Shown piece by piece: positions 1-9,501 of a stretch of DNA of 64,000 bases (position 1 is its first letter; each line of letters starts with the position of its first letter). The DNA is from JBLMXQ01 sp050257855 (GTDB lineage Bacteria; Acidobacteriota; Vicinamibacteria; Vicinamibacterales; CAVVIG01): assembly GCA_050257855.1 (NCBI GenBank), contig JBLMXQ010000080.1, positions 62,001 to 126,000 of the forward strand, read 5' to 3'. Under the pieces are notes generated by a model. It was given only the letters and a program-made list of their open reading frames with translations. It searched no databases and was not told the origin of the DNA. Position numbers and translations under genes: made by a program.

Positions 1-356
1 TGGGTCGTGAAACTCGACGGCGTGAGGGAAATCGACGAGATCTCGCCGATCAGCACGGCGTCGACCCCCGAATTCTGCGGCAGGACCTTGTACTTGCCGC
101 GCCCGATGAATTCCTGGCGCACTTTCTCGGTCAGGACCGTCTCCGCGTTGAAGACCGTCGTCCGGTTGGTGAAGGTCGGGACGCCGATTGTGTTGATGTA
201 GCTCGGCAGGAACGAGCCCCGTCCCGCCAGCGAATACCCGCACCCGGCGGCGCCGGTGCACGCAAGGCTGACTGCAAGCACCGCGACCGCCCTGCGCCGT
301 GCACCCTTGGCCCTGAGCCCTCCAGTCCCCGGCCCCCGGCCCCGAGCCCCGGTCAT
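1..356 (-). CDS. lptE: LPS-assembly lipoprotein LptE, partial (C-terminus beyond window)
   Basis: This is the N-terminal about 118 residues of a lipoprotein that runs off the left edge. An ATG start overlaps the leuS stop as ATGA, so the gene is translationally coupled to leuS. The N-terminus has an arginine-rich stretch, a short hydrophobic segment and a lipobox-like AAGC followed by GYSLAGRGS. LptE-family proteins carry this CGY.LAG start, followed by an INTIGVPTF.N segment and a TE.V..EF stretch, and both are visible here. LptE plugs the LptD barrel and helps insert LPS in the outer membrane. A leuS-lptE order is common in Gram-negative bacteria (often followed by holA), which supports the call. 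The family call is good; function is inferred from the family. Confidence 0.75.
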   Translation of the reverse strand, partial: MTGARGRGPGTGGLRAKGARRRAVAVLAVSLACTGAAGCGYSLAGRGSFLPSYINTIGVPTFTNRTTVFNAETVLTEKVRQEFIGRGKYKVLPQNSGVDAVLIGEISSISLTPSSFTT

Positions 357-2875
357 GAGACCACCACCGAAACGAGCGGGCCCTTGCCGATGACGATCTT
401 GCGGATGGTCTTCCCGGCGACGTGCTGCTGCACCGTGCCGTCGGCCAGCGCCCGGTCACGCAGCTCGTCCTCGGACGCGTCGGCGGGGACCGTGAGCCGC
501 GCGCGCACCTTGCCGTTGATCTGGACCGGCACCACCACCGAGTCCGCCTTTGCCACCTCCGGATCGAATGTCGGCCAGCGGGCCGCGGCGAGCGATTCCG
601 GGTGCCCGAGCATCTGCCACAGCTCCTCGGCGGTGTGCGGCGCGAACGGCGAGATCGTCATCACGAGCGCGTCGACGGCCTCGCGCACGGCGCCGATCGT
701 CTGCGGCCGTTCGACGGTCCCCGCTGGCGCCTCGCCCCGGCTGCCCGGCGCGCCGTGAGCCGTGCCCTCGCTGAATGCATAGAGCTCGTTGACGAGCTCC
801 ATGAGAGACGACACGGCCGTGTTGAGGTGCATCCGCTCCTCGATGTCCACGGTCACGCGCCGGATCGTCTCGTGCGTCTTGCGGCGGAGGGCGCGCTCGG
901 CGTCGTTCCACTCGTCTCCGCGTGCCGGCAGGCCTTCGCCGGCGACGGCCTCGCACCAGTGATCGACGATGCGCCAGACGCGGACGAGGAAGCGGAAGCT
1001 GCCCTCGAGGCCGGCGTCGCTCCACTCGACTTCCTTCTCGGGCGGCGCGACGAACATGACGTAGAGCCGCAGCGCATCGGCGCCGTACTTCCGCAGCATG
1101 TCGTCCGGATCGACGACGTTGCCCTTGGACTTGGACATGACGGCGCCGTTCTTGAGCACCATCCCCTGCGTGAGGAGGCGCCTGAACGGCTCGTCGAACC
1201 GGACGAAGCCGATGTCGCGAAGCACGCGCGTGAAGAAGCGCGAGTACAGCAGGTGCAGGATCGCGTGTTCGACGCCGCCGCTGTAGAAGTCGACCGGCAT
1301 CCAGTACGCGGCCGACTCCGGCGCGAACGGGAGCTCGGCGTTCCTCGGGTCGCAGAAGCGCAGGAAGTACCACGAGGAGTCGACGAACGTGTCCATCGTG
1401 TCGGTCTCGCGGCGCGCCGGTCCGCCGCATTTCGGACACGTGGTGTTGACGAACTTCGCCGCCTGCGCCAGCGGCGAGTCGCCGCGCCCCGTGAACGTCG
1501 TCACCTCCGGCAGGGTGACCGGCAGCTGATCGTAGGGCACCGGCACGACGCCGTCCTTCGGGCAGTAGAGCATCGGGATCGGCGTGCCCCAGTACCGCTG
1601 GCGCGAGATGCCCCAATCCTTGAGGCGGTACTGGACAGCGGGGCCGCCGATGCCGCGCCGCTCGGCCTCTGCCGTCATCCGGCGGTTGGCCTCCTCCCAC
1701 GGCAGACCGGTGAACTCGCCGGAGTTCACCAGGCGGCCCTCGCCGGCGTGCGCCTCCGTCATCGTCTCCGCCGAGAGCGGCGCATCGTCGGGCTGGACGA
1801 CGATCGTGACCGGGAGATCGTACTTGCGGGCGAATTCGAAGTCGCGCTCGTCGTGGCCCGGGACGCCCATCACGGCGCCGGTGCCGTATTCGCCGAGCAC
1901 GAAGTTGGCGATCCAGATCGGAACCGCGTTCCCGGTGAACGGATTGACCGCCTTCCGCCCCGTGTCGAAGCCTTCCTTCCCGGTCATCCGCGCGTCCCGG
2001 TCCTGCGTCCGGAACGCCTGCACCCTGGCGTGGAAGCCGGCCGGATCGGGCGAAGCCGTCGCGAACTCCCCGGCCAGCGGATGCTCGGGCGCGAGCACGA
2101 TGAACGTGGCGCCGTAGATCGTATCGAGGCGGGTGGTGAACACCTCGACCGAGCCCTGCTCGGCGCCGACCAGCGGGAAGCGGACGCGCGCGCCCTCGGA
2201 GCGCCCGATCCAGTTCCGCTGCATGACGACGACCTTCTCGGGCCAGTCGGTCAGCGTGTCGAGCCCCTCCAGGAGCTGATCCGCGTACTCGGTGATCTTG
2301 AAGAACCACTGCTCGAGGTCGCGGGGGACAACGGTCGTCCCGCAGCGCCAGCAGGCGCCGTCCACGACCTGCTCGTTGGCGAGCACGGTCTGGCAGCTCG
2401 GACACCAGTTGACGGTGGAGCGCCTCCGGTACGCGAGCCCGCGCTCGTACATCTTCAGGAAGATCCACTGGTTGAACTTGTAGTACTCGGGCAGGCAGGT
2501 CGCGATCTCGCGCTCCCACGCGTAGCTGATGCCGAGGCGCTGGAGCTGCCCCTTCATGTGCGCGATGTTGTCGAGCGTCGATTTCTCCGGGTGCGTGCCG
2601 GTCTTGATGGCGGCGTTCTCGGCCGGCAGCCCGAACGCGTCCCAGCCGAACGGGTGGAGGACGTTGAAGCCCCGCATGCGCTTCATGCGCGCCATCACGT
2701 CGCCGATGATGTAGTTGCGCACGTGGCCGACGTGGGCGTGGCCGGACGGGTAGGCGAACATCTCCAGGCAGTAGAACTTCGGGCGCGCCGGGTCGGCCTC
2801 GACCTCGAACGCACGGGTCGAAGTCCAGTGCTCCTGCCATCTCTTGTCGAGTTGCTGCGGCTTGTACTCAGTCAT
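353..2875 (-). CDS. leuS: Leucyl-tRNA synthetase
   Basis: An 840-residue class Ia aminoacyl-tRNA synthetase that charges tRNA-Leu in the cytoplasm. The HIGH signature appears as HVGH near residue 48, preceded by the AYPSG stretch. The KMSKS signature appears as MSKSKGN near residue 580. Between them lies a CP1 editing domain with a T-rich TTRLDT segment, and Cys pairs (CPSC, CWRC, CPKC) typical of zinc fingers in LeuS. The C-terminus has the tRNA-binding extension ending in a VQINGKVRA motif, and total length is normal for bacterial LeuS. The start is ATG with no obvious Shine-Dalgarno sequence. It overlaps lptE downstream by four bases. Confidence 0.98.
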   Translation of the reverse strand: MTEYKPQQLDKRWQEHWTSTRAFEVEADPARPKFYCLEMFAYPSGHAHVGHVRNYIIGDVMARMKRMRGFNVLHPFGWDAFGLPAENAAIKTGTHPEKSTLDNIAHMKGQLQRLGISYAWEREIATCLPEYYKFNQWIFLKMYERGLAYRRRSTVNWCPSCQTVLANEQVVDGACWRCGTTVVPRDLEQWFFKITEYADQLLEGLDTLTDWPEKVVVMQRNWIGRSEGARVRFPLVGAEQGSVEVFTTRLDTIYGATFIVLAPEHPLAGEFATASPDPAGFHARVQAFRTQDRDARMTGKEGFDTGRKAVNPFTGNAVPIWIANFVLGEYGTGAVMGVPGHDERDFEFARKYDLPVTIVVQPDDAPLSAETMTEAHAGEGRLVNSGEFTGLPWEEANRRMTAEAERRGIGGPAVQYRLKDWGISRQRYWGTPIPMLYCPKDGVVPVPYDQLPVTLPEVTTFTGRGDSPLAQAAKFVNTTCPKCGGPARRETDTMDTFVDSSWYFLRFCDPRNAELPFAPESAAYWMPVDFYSGGVEHAILHLLYSRFFTRVLRDIGFVRFDEPFRRLLTQGMVLKNGAVMSKSKGNVVDPDDMLRKYGADALRLYVMFVAPPEKEVEWSDAGLEGSFRFLVRVWRIVDHWCEAVAGEGLPARGDEWNDAERALRRKTHETIRRVTVDIEERMHLNTAVSSLMELVNELYAFSEGTAHGAPGSRGEAPAGTVERPQTIGAVREAVDALVMTISPFAPHTAEELWQMLGHPESLAAARWPTFDPEVAKADSVVVPVQINGKVRARLTVPADASEDELRDRALADGTVQQHVAGKTIRKIVIGKGPLVSVVVS

Positions 2876-2943
2876 GAACGGGATGGTTCATTTTACCCTC
2901 AGCGCCGCGCCGGCCCGGCCGACGCCCTGCACTCCTGCTGATC

Positions 2944-3972
2944 TCAAATCGTCCAGAAGGGCGCGATCGCGTTCCTGACGGCGACGGCTGCGGCACGCCC
3001 GCGCGCCGCGCCGAGGCCGCTCGCGGGCCAGTCGGGTGCGGCCAACGGTCCGGCGAGTGCTGCGACGGACGACTCGAGGGACGCGGCGAGCGCCTTCAGG
3101 TCGTAGCCGCCCTCGGTCACGAGCGCCATGCGTCCGCCGCAGCACTCCGCGGCGATGCCGCGGAGCGCAGCCGTCATTGCGCCGAACGCGGCCGTCGACA
3201 GGCGCATTCCCGCCAGCGGATCGCGCTCGTGCGCATCGAATCCGGCGGAAACCAGCAGCATGTCGGGCTGGAACTGCCGCAGCACCGGCAGGACGATCTC
3301 GTCGAACACGAGGTGATAGTCCTCGTCGACGGCTCCCGCCTCGAGCGGGACGTTGACCGTGAAGCCCGCACCCGCGCCCACGCCGACCTCATCGGCCGCG
3401 CCGGTCCCGGGATAGAACGGGTACTGGTGCGTCGACACGTAGAGCACGTGCGGATCGCCCTCGAACACGTGCTGCGTGCCGTTGCCGTGGTGCACGTCGA
3501 AATCGACGACTGCCACGCGCGCCGCGCCGAGCGCGCGGGCGTGCGCCGCCGCGACGGCGACGTTGTTGTACAGGCAGAATCCCATGGCGCGAGCGCGCTC
3601 GGCGTGGTGACCGGGCGGCCGGACCAGCGCGTACGCCATCGTGTGCGACCCGCCCATGACCCGCTCGACCGCGTCGACCGCCGCGCCCGCGGCGACGAGC
3701 GCCACCTCGTGAGACTCGGGCGACGTATAGGTATCCGCGTCGAGCGCCATCGACTTGCCGGCCGTCTCGGCGATGCGGCGCAGGTACTCCCGGTCGTGCA
3801 CGCGCGCGAGCTGCTCGCGCGTCGCCACTCGCGGCGCGACGACCTCGCCGCCGCGGCCGCGCCACCGGGCGGCGACGACGTCCAGGACCTCGGCGCGCTC
3901 CGGGCGCTCCGGGTGGCCGGGCGGCGTCTGATGATCGGCGAAACGCTCCGAGGCAACGAGGATCAGCGACAC
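2944..3972 (-). CDS. Histone deacetylase-like (class II/AcuC-type) amidohydrolase
   Basis: A 342-residue zinc-dependent deacylase of the arginase/deacetylase fold. It shows the full signature set: HPERP near residue 20, RPPGHHAE near 118-124 (the catalytic His pair), DFDVHHGNGTQ near 157-167 (zinc ligands Asp and His) and SAGFDAH..DPL (third zinc ligand Asp). A Tyr-containing EGGYDL segment near the C-terminus completes the site. Bacterial relatives deacetylate proteins (AcuC on acetyl-CoA synthetase) or acetylpolyamines; the substrate cannot be told from sequence. The start is GTG, one base after the stop of the acyltransferase gene, so it sits in the same transcript as the ETF genes. A link to acyl metabolism is an inference from context only. 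Confidence 0.9.
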   Translation of the reverse strand: MSLILVASERFADHQTPPGHPERPERAEVLDVVAARWRGRGGEVVAPRVATREQLARVHDREYLRRIAETAGKSMALDADTYTSPESHEVALVAAGAAVDAVERVMGGSHTMAYALVRPPGHHAERARAMGFCLYNNVAVAAAHARALGAARVAVVDFDVHHGNGTQHVFEGDPHVLYVSTHQYPFYPGTGAADEVGVGAGAGFTVNVPLEAGAVDEDYHLVFDEIVLPVLRQFQPDMLLVSAGFDAHERDPLAGMRLSTAAFGAMTAALRGIAAECCGGRMALVTEGGYDLKALAASLESSVAALAGPLAAPDWPASGLGAARGRAAAVAVRNAIAPFWTI

Positions 3973-3973
3973 G

Positions 3974-4648
3974 TCAGGACACCAGTTCGTGCGCGCGCGA
4001 TTCGAGCGTCCGCAGCCGCGCCTCGAGCTCCCGGCGCGCCGCCTCGATCGCGTCGTCGTCGGCGTCGGGCGGCACCTCGATCGGCTCGCCGACGGCCAGC
4101 GCCACGGTCGCGAACGGCTTCGGGACCTGCGTGCGGTCCCAGCTGCGCACCGACCAGAACCGATCCGCCTCCATGTGGAACGGCACGACCGGGTTCCCCG
4201 TCGCCTTGGCGAGCCAGACGGCGCCCGGCTGCGCGACGCGGGCCGGACCGCGCGGGCCGTCCACCGTGAACCCGGCCGGCCGGCCGGCCTGCATCTCGCG
4301 CACGAGCTGCAGCAGCGCCTTGCGCGCGCCGCGCGACGTCGATCCGCGCGCGGTGCCGTATCCGCAGCGCTCGATGATGCCGGCGATCCACTCGCCGTCG
4401 AAGTTCTCGCTCGTGATCACGACGATCCCGCGGCGGCGGAAGTACCAGGTCGCCGGAAGGATCCGGCCGTGCCAGAACGCCATGATCGGCCGCCGGCCGC
4501 CCGCGCTCACGCCGTCGAGGTGCTCCATCCCCTCGACCCGCCAGCGCAGCGTGGATCCGAGGCACGCGATCATCCGGTATCCGATGATCGCGATGAGCGC
4601 GGCTTCGATCCGCTTCAGACGCGACGCGCGCCAGGCCGCTTCGCTCAC
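3974..4648 (-). CDS. DUF374 lysophospholipid acyltransferase-family protein
   Basis: A 224-residue protein of the DUF374/LPLAT-like family. Family hallmarks visible are FWHGR near residue 53 (acyltransferase His), ITSENFDGEWIAG, the GTARGSTSRGA stretch and VDGPRGPA. A downstream SWDRTQVPKPF segment is also typical. Such proteins are thought to transfer acyl chains to lipids, in some bacteria to lipid A or lysophospholipids; the substrate here is unknown. A hydrophobic N-terminal helix suggests membrane association. The start is GTG in a GTGA overlap with the stop of the upstream ETF:quinone oxidoreductase gene, which fixes the start well and implies coupled translation. Confidence 0.85.
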   Translation of the reverse strand: MSEAAWRASRLKRIEAALIAIIGYRMIACLGSTLRWRVEGMEHLDGVSAGGRRPIMAFWHGRILPATWYFRRRGIVVITSENFDGEWIAGIIERCGYGTARGSTSRGARKALLQLVREMQAGRPAGFTVDGPRGPARVAQPGAVWLAKATGNPVVPFHMEADRFWSVRSWDRTQVPKPFATVALAVGEPIEVPPDADDDAIEAARRELEARLRTLESRAHELVS

Positions 4649-6303
4649 ATGCCGTCGTACTGCGGCCCGCCGCCGCCTTCCGGCGGCACCCAGGTGATCA
4701 CCTGGTAGGGATCCATGATGTCGCAGGTCTTGCAGTGGACGCAGTTCGACGCGTTGATGTGCAGGCGTTTTTCCGCCGCCTCGGTCACCATCTCGTACAC
4801 GTTCGCCGGACAGAAGCGCTGGCAGGGGTTGCCGTATTCCTCGACGCAGATGGTGTGGCAGACGTCGGTGTGCACGAGCAGGTGAACCGGCTGATCCTCG
4901 TCGTGCCGCGTGCCGGAGTAGTGCACGTTCGTCAGCTTGTCGAACGTGAGCTGGCGATCGGGCTTGATCAGGCCGGTTGCGCCCTCGGGCACGGCGCGGC
5001 CCCTTCGCCCGTAGTACTCGCCGAGCTTCTCCATCCGCTCGTAACCCGGGTCGGCTTCGATCGGCTTGAACCACCAGCCGCCGGTGACGAGCGACAGCCC
5101 CGAGTACATCAGGCCGGCGACCAGCCCGTATTCGAACGACTGGTGGACGTTCCGTACGGGATACAGCTCCCGCCTGATCGGCCCGTCGTTGACCTTCGCT
5201 TCGAACGCCTTCAGCCGCGCCGCGGAGGTGTCGCCGGCGCGAATCGCCTCGAAGGCGGTCTCGGCGGCGAGCATGCCCGACCGCATCGCCAGGTGGATGC
5301 CCTTCAGCCGCATCGAGTTCATGAATCCCGCCGCGTCGCCGACGAGGAGCGCGCCGTCCGCGTACGTGCGCGGAATCGCGTTCCACCCGCCCTCGGGCAG
5401 CGCCTTCGCGCCGTAGCGGATCATCTGGCCGCCTTCGAGCAGCCCCTTCACCAGCGGGTGCAGCTTGAAGTGGTTGAACGCCACGTGCGGATCGAACATC
5501 GGGTCTTTGTAATCGAGGCCCACGACGAAGCCGACCGACAGCTTGTTGTCCGGCATGGCGTAGATGAAGCCGCCGCCGAACTCCTCGAAGCGCAGCGGAT
5601 AGCCCATCGTGTGGATCACCGTCCCGGCCGGCACGCGACCTGGCGGGATCTCCCACAGCTCCTTGATGCCGATCGCGAACAGCTGCGGCTGGCGTCCCCT
5701 GCCCAGCGGCAGCCGGCGCATCAGTTCCTTCGTCAGGTTGCCGCGGACGCCGTCGGCGAAGATGGTCACCTTCGCGCGGATGTCCACGCCAGGCTCGAAC
5801 GTCGCCTTCTGCTCGCCGTGCTTGTCGATGCCGCGGTCGCCGGTCCGGACGCCGAGCACCGCGTCGCCGTCCATCAGGATGTCGGCGCCGGGAAAGCCGG
5901 TGAACAGATCGATCCCCTCGGCCTCGACCTGTCCGGCCAGCCATTTCGCGAACCGGTTCAGCGAGATGATGTAGTTGCCGTGATTGGCGAGCGGCGGAGG
6001 CGTGAACGGAAACCTGACCTTCCCGCCGCTGGTCAGGAAATAGACGCGGTCCTCGTGCACGGGCGTCGCCAGCGGGGCGCCCCTGGCTTCGAAGTCGGGA
6101 ACGAGCTCGCGAAGCGCCGACGGATCGAGGACGGCGCCCGAGAGCATGTGCGCGCCGGCTTCGCGCGCCTTCTCGAGGACGGCAATCGCGAGCGGCTCGC
6201 CGCCGGCCTGCTTCTGCAGCTGCGCCAGCCGCAGCGCGGCCGACAGCCCGGCGGGCCCGCCGCCTGCGATGAGGACGTCAACTTCCAGGGTTTCGCGGTC
6301 CAT
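4645..6303 (-). CDS. Electron transfer flavoprotein:quinone oxidoreductase
   Basis: A 552-residue ETF-QO that passes electrons from reduced ETF to the membrane quinone pool, here presumably menaquinone. The N-terminus has the FAD-binding GGGPAGLSAALRL motif. A central domain contains the FADGVRGNLTKELM segment and the VGDAAGF second FAD motif. The C-terminus carries a [4Fe-4S] ferredoxin-like domain with CQRFCP and CVHCKTCDIMDP. A GLxYSGL-type hydrophobic stretch fits quinone/membrane contact. Length matches ETF-QO. ATG is preferred, although a GTG lies one codon upstream and GAGGAG is close by. It forms a block with etfA and etfB upstream. Confidence 0.96.
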   Translation of the reverse strand: MDRETLEVDVLIAGGGPAGLSAALRLAQLQKQAGGEPLAIAVLEKAREAGAHMLSGAVLDPSALRELVPDFEARGAPLATPVHEDRVYFLTSGGKVRFPFTPPPLANHGNYIISLNRFAKWLAGQVEAEGIDLFTGFPGADILMDGDAVLGVRTGDRGIDKHGEQKATFEPGVDIRAKVTIFADGVRGNLTKELMRRLPLGRGRQPQLFAIGIKELWEIPPGRVPAGTVIHTMGYPLRFEEFGGGFIYAMPDNKLSVGFVVGLDYKDPMFDPHVAFNHFKLHPLVKGLLEGGQMIRYGAKALPEGGWNAIPRTYADGALLVGDAAGFMNSMRLKGIHLAMRSGMLAAETAFEAIRAGDTSAARLKAFEAKVNDGPIRRELYPVRNVHQSFEYGLVAGLMYSGLSLVTGGWWFKPIEADPGYERMEKLGEYYGRRGRAVPEGATGLIKPDRQLTFDKLTNVHYSGTRHDEDQPVHLLVHTDVCHTICVEEYGNPCQRFCPANVYEMVTEAAEKRLHINASNCVHCKTCDIMDPYQVITWVPPEGGGGPQYDGM

Positions 6304-6343
6304 CACTCCTCATCGACGGATCCCACAGAGAGGGCCCCCTCCT

Positions 6344-7309
6344 CTACTTCTGCAGTTCCGCCACGATCGCCGGAACGACCTCGAAGAGATCGCCGGCGAT
6401 GCCGTAGTCGGCCACTTCGAAGATCGGCGCGTCGGCGTCCTTGTTGATCGCGACGATCGTGCGCGATCCCTTCATGCCGACAACGTGCTGGATGGCGCCG
6501 GAGATGCCGAGCGCGACGTACAGCTTCGGCGCCACCGTCTGACCGGAGCTGCCGATCTGGCGCTCCATCGGGAGCCACCCGGCGTCGCAGATCGGCCGCG
6601 AGGCCGCGAGCTCGGCGCCGAGCGCTTCGGCGAGCTTCCGGGCGACCGCAAGGTGCTCCTGTCCCTTGATGCCGCGGCCGACGGCGACGATCTTCTCGGC
6701 CTGCGAGAGGTCCACCGCCTGCTTCGCCTCCTGGAAGGGGGCTTCGGGCTTCTGGCGGATGGCCGACGCGTCGATCGACACCTCGAGCCCGCGGACCGGC
6801 GCGGGCGATGGGCCCCTGACGGCCTGGTCGGCGCGGAACGCGCCGATCTGGAAGGTGACGAAGTGCGGCGCCGGCCCCAGCGGCACGACGTCGGCCGTGA
6901 GCTTGCCCTGGAACATCGGCCTGACGAAGGCGGTCTCGCCGCCGACGGTCTTCGTGGCCGTCACGTCGGTGATGAGCGCGCGGTCCAGGCGCGCGGCGAG
7001 CTTGGGCGCGAAATCGCGCGTCTGATACGTGTGCGGCAGGACCACGACGGCTGGCGCGAGCCGGGCGATCGCCTGCTGCAGCGCCGCTGTGTAGCCGTCG
7101 GGCGTGTACGGCTCGAGCGCCGCGTTGTCGATCGTCACCACTTCCTTCACCTGCGCCGCCGCGAGCTCCGCGGCGACGCCGCCGACGTTCGCGCCCGCCA
7201 GCGCGACGACGACGTCGCCGCCGGCCGCGAGCTGCTGCGCGCCCGCGATCGACTCCCAGGACGCGCGATTGAGCCTGCCGTTCCGCTGTTCAGCAATGAC
7301 GAGAATCAT
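6344..7309 (-). CDS. etfA: Electron transfer flavoprotein alpha subunit
   Basis: A 321-residue ETF alpha subunit that binds FAD and, with EtfB, carries electrons from acyl-CoA and other dehydrogenases to ETF-QO encoded next to it. The C-terminal FAD-binding domain is clear: AVGRGIKG, then the SGQTVAPKLYVALGISGAIQH signature, then VAINKDADAPIF. The N-terminal domain begins MILVIAEQRNG, as in the family. Length is standard. The leader contains a GC-rich hairpin at 7323-7340, ending 13 bases before the ATG. Order etfB-etfA-ETF-QO suggests one unit for fatty acid or amino acid oxidation. Confidence 0.97.
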   Translation of the reverse strand: MILVIAEQRNGRLNRASWESIAGAQQLAAGGDVVVALAGANVGGVAAELAAAQVKEVVTIDNAALEPYTPDGYTAALQQAIARLAPAVVVLPHTYQTRDFAPKLAARLDRALITDVTATKTVGGETAFVRPMFQGKLTADVVPLGPAPHFVTFQIGAFRADQAVRGPSPAPVRGLEVSIDASAIRQKPEAPFQEAKQAVDLSQAEKIVAVGRGIKGQEHLAVARKLAEALGAELAASRPICDAGWLPMERQIGSSGQTVAPKLYVALGISGAIQHVVGMKGSRTIVAINKDADAPIFEVADYGIAGDLFEVVPAIVAELQK

Positions 7310-7322
7310 TCGTTACTCTCTC

Positions 7323-7340
7323 GCGGGGCCCCACCCCCGC
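7323..7340 (-). other. GC-rich hairpin in etfB-etfA leader
   Basis: The plus strand reads GCGGGG, loop CCCCAC, CCCCGC: a perfect 6-bp stem. It lies between the etfB stop and the etfA ATG, ending 13 bases from the start codon. The same loop with a longer, different stem recurs at 46929-46952. It has no T-run, so it is not a standard terminator; a leader structure or small repeat element is possible. Confidence 0.5.
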
Positions 7341-7386
7341 TCGCAGCCGTCGCTCACGCTCCGGATCCTGCCGAGGGCCTGGCCGC

Positions 7387-8148
7387 TCAGATCGCCCGCG
7401 CGTCGTCGCGCAGCCGGCGGACGAGCTCCTTCGCGGCCTCGGACGGCGAGCCGGCGATCATCTGCGTCTTCTTGCCCTTCTCGGGCACGTAGAGGCTGAC
7501 GATCTTCTGGCGCGCGGCGGCGCCCGCCGGTGCGGCGGCCTTGCGGATCTCCTTCTTCTTGGCCGCCATGATGCCCTTCAGCGTCGCGTAGCGCAGCTGG
7601 TTGATGCCGCTCTGGATGGTCAGGACGGCCGGCAGCGGCATCGACATCCACTGGAACCACCCGCCCTCGAGCTCGCGCTTCACGCGCAGCGCGCCCGATT
7701 CGGCGTTGACTTCCATGATGATCGTCGCGTGCGGCAGGCCGAGCCGCTCCGCCAGGATCACGCCGGTCTGCGCGAAGCCCTGGTCGTCCGACTGCAGGCC
7801 GGTCAGGACGAGATCGAACGACTCATCCTTCATCGCCGAGGCCAGCGCCTCGGCGAGCACGAACGCGTCGGCGCCCGCGAACGACTCGTCTTCGACGTGG
7901 ATGGCGCGGTCGGCGCCGCGCGCCAGTGCTTCACGAATGACCTGCGCGACGCGCGCCGGGCCGGCGGAACAGACGACGACTTCTCCGCCGTGCTTCTCCT
8001 TGAGCCGGAGCCCCTCCTCGAGCGCGTAGGCGTCCGGCTCGTTCATCTCGAAGCTGGCGTCCTGCTCGCGGATCCACGTCTTGGCGTCGTTGAGGCGGGG
8101 CTGCCACTCGCGGGTGGGCACCTGCTTGATACAGACGGCGATCTTCAC
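7387..8148 (-). CDS. etfB: Electron transfer flavoprotein beta subunit
   Basis: A 253-residue ETF beta subunit, the AMP-binding partner of EtfA. It starts KIAVCIKQVPTREW, the usual family N-terminus, so GTG at 8148 is chosen over longer in-frame upstream options that would add an unrelated Arg/Ser-rich stretch. The DLVLTGLQSDDQGFAQTGVILAERLG segment and the ELEGGWFQWMSMPLPAVLTIQSGINQ stretch are diagnostic of the family. The C-terminus carries an extra Ala-rich GAAARQKIVSLYVPEKGK portion. It lies 77 bases upstream of etfA. Confidence 0.96.
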   Translation of the reverse strand: MKIAVCIKQVPTREWQPRLNDAKTWIREQDASFEMNEPDAYALEEGLRLKEKHGGEVVVCSAGPARVAQVIREALARGADRAIHVEDESFAGADAFVLAEALASAMKDESFDLVLTGLQSDDQGFAQTGVILAERLGLPHATIIMEVNAESGALRVKRELEGGWFQWMSMPLPAVLTIQSGINQLRYATLKGIMAAKKKEIRKAAAPAGAAARQKIVSLYVPEKGKKTQMIAGSPSEAAKELVRRLRDDARAI

Positions 8149-8209
8149 GGCGGATATCCATTCTGGCAGCCGGGACGGTCCGAAGACCGTCCCCTGCCGG
8201 GAGCGTCCC

Positions 8210-9457
8210 CTACTGAGCTTCGTAGCGCTTGAACAGCAGCGCCGCGTTCGTGCCGCCAAAGCCGAACGAGTTCGACAGCGCGTAGCGGATCGGCATCGCC
8301 CGCGCGGCGTTCGGCACGTAGTCGAGGTCGCATTCCTCGTCCGGCTGATCGAGGTTGATCGTCGGAGGCGCCACCTGGCGGTGCACGGCCAGCACGGTGA
8401 TGCCGGCCTCGAGGCCGCCGGCCGCGCCGAGCAGATGGCCGGTCATCGACTTGGTGGACGACACCGCGATCCGCGTCGCGTGCTCGCCGAAGCTGCGATG
8501 AATGGCGATGGTCTCGACCCGATCGCCGTGCGGCGTCGACGTTCCGTGCGCGTTGATGTAGTCGACGTCCGCCGGCGTCACGCCCGCGCTGGCGATCGCG
8601 CGGTTCATGACCCGGAAGGGGCCGTCGCCGTCCTCCGAGGGCGCCGTGATGTGGTAGGCGTCAGCCGTCATCCCGTACCCGACGACTTCCGCATAGATGC
8701 GCGCACCGCGGCGCTCCGCCATCTCGTACTCCTCGAGGATGACGACGCCCGCGCCCTCGCCGACGACGAATCCATCGCGATCCTTGTCGAAGGGACGGCT
8801 GGCGCGCTCCGGGTCGTCGTTGCGCGTCGAGAGCGCGCGCAGGGCCCCGAAGCCGCCGACGCCCATCGGCGTGATGGCCGCCTCCGACCCGCCGGCGATC
8901 ATGACGTCGGCATCGCCGCGCCGGATGATCTCGTAGGCGTCGCCGATGGCGTGGGCCGAGGCCGAGCAGGCGGTACAGGTGGCCGAGTTCGGCCCCTTGG
9001 CGCCGAACCGGATCGACACCTGTCCGGCGGCCAGGTTGATGATGGCCGACGGGATGAAGAACGGCGAGATCTTGCGCGGCCCGCCCTCGAGCAGGGCCTT
9101 GTGCTCGCGCTCGATCGTCGTGAAACCGCCGATCCCCGACGCGATGAAGACGCCGGCCTGCGGGGCGAGCTCCGGCGTGATCGCCAGCCCCGCATCGTCC
9201 ATCGCGAACTGCGACGCCGCGATCGCGTACTGGATGAAGACGTCCATCTTCTTGACGTCCTTCTTCTCCAGGAAGCGCAGGGGATCGAACCCCTTCACTT
9301 CGCTCGCGATCCGCGTCGCGAACTGCGACGCATCGAACTTCGTAATGGGCCCGATGCCGCTCCGGCCGGCGCACAGCGCCCGCCAGTTGGCCTCCGTGCC
9401 GATTCCGAGCGACGACACCAGCCCGACGCCCGTGACGACGACTCGCCTGTTGCGCAT
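8210..9457 (-). CDS. fabF: Beta-ketoacyl-ACP synthase II
   Basis: A 415-residue condensing enzyme that elongates acyl-ACP with malonyl-ACP in type II fatty acid synthesis. It starts RRVVVTGVGLVSSLG, as in FabF. The active-site Cys sits in TACSAS, and the two His residues lie in NAHGTSTPHGD and KSMTGHLLGAAGG. The C-terminal SNSFGFGGTNA glycine-rich loop is intact. A GGAGAGG ribosome binding site lies just upstream of the ATG. The gene follows acpP directly, the classical acpP-fabF order. Its 3' end overlaps only the untranslated leader of etfB. Confidence 0.98.
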   Translation of the reverse strand: MRNRRVVVTGVGLVSSLGIGTEANWRALCAGRSGIGPITKFDASQFATRIASEVKGFDPLRFLEKKDVKKMDVFIQYAIAASQFAMDDAGLAITPELAPQAGVFIASGIGGFTTIEREHKALLEGGPRKISPFFIPSAIINLAAGQVSIRFGAKGPNSATCTACSASAHAIGDAYEIIRRGDADVMIAGGSEAAITPMGVGGFGALRALSTRNDDPERASRPFDKDRDGFVVGEGAGVVILEEYEMAERRGARIYAEVVGYGMTADAYHITAPSEDGDGPFRVMNRAIASAGVTPADVDYINAHGTSTPHGDRVETIAIHRSFGEHATRIAVSSTKSMTGHLLGAAGGLEAGITVLAVHRQVAPPTINLDQPDEECDLDYVPNAARAMPIRYALSNSFGFGGTNAALLFKRYEAQ

Positions 9458-9501
9458 GCCTCTCCGATGGTCTCCGTTGTCCTGAGGAGCCGGCCCGCAG
9501 G

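Noticed and set aside
422..2941. Very long plus-strand open frame opposite leuS
   Set aside because: The opposite strand encodes an unmistakable leucyl-tRNA synthetase. The plus frame is open only because of high GC and shows repeated Arg/Glu/Val text without a fold.
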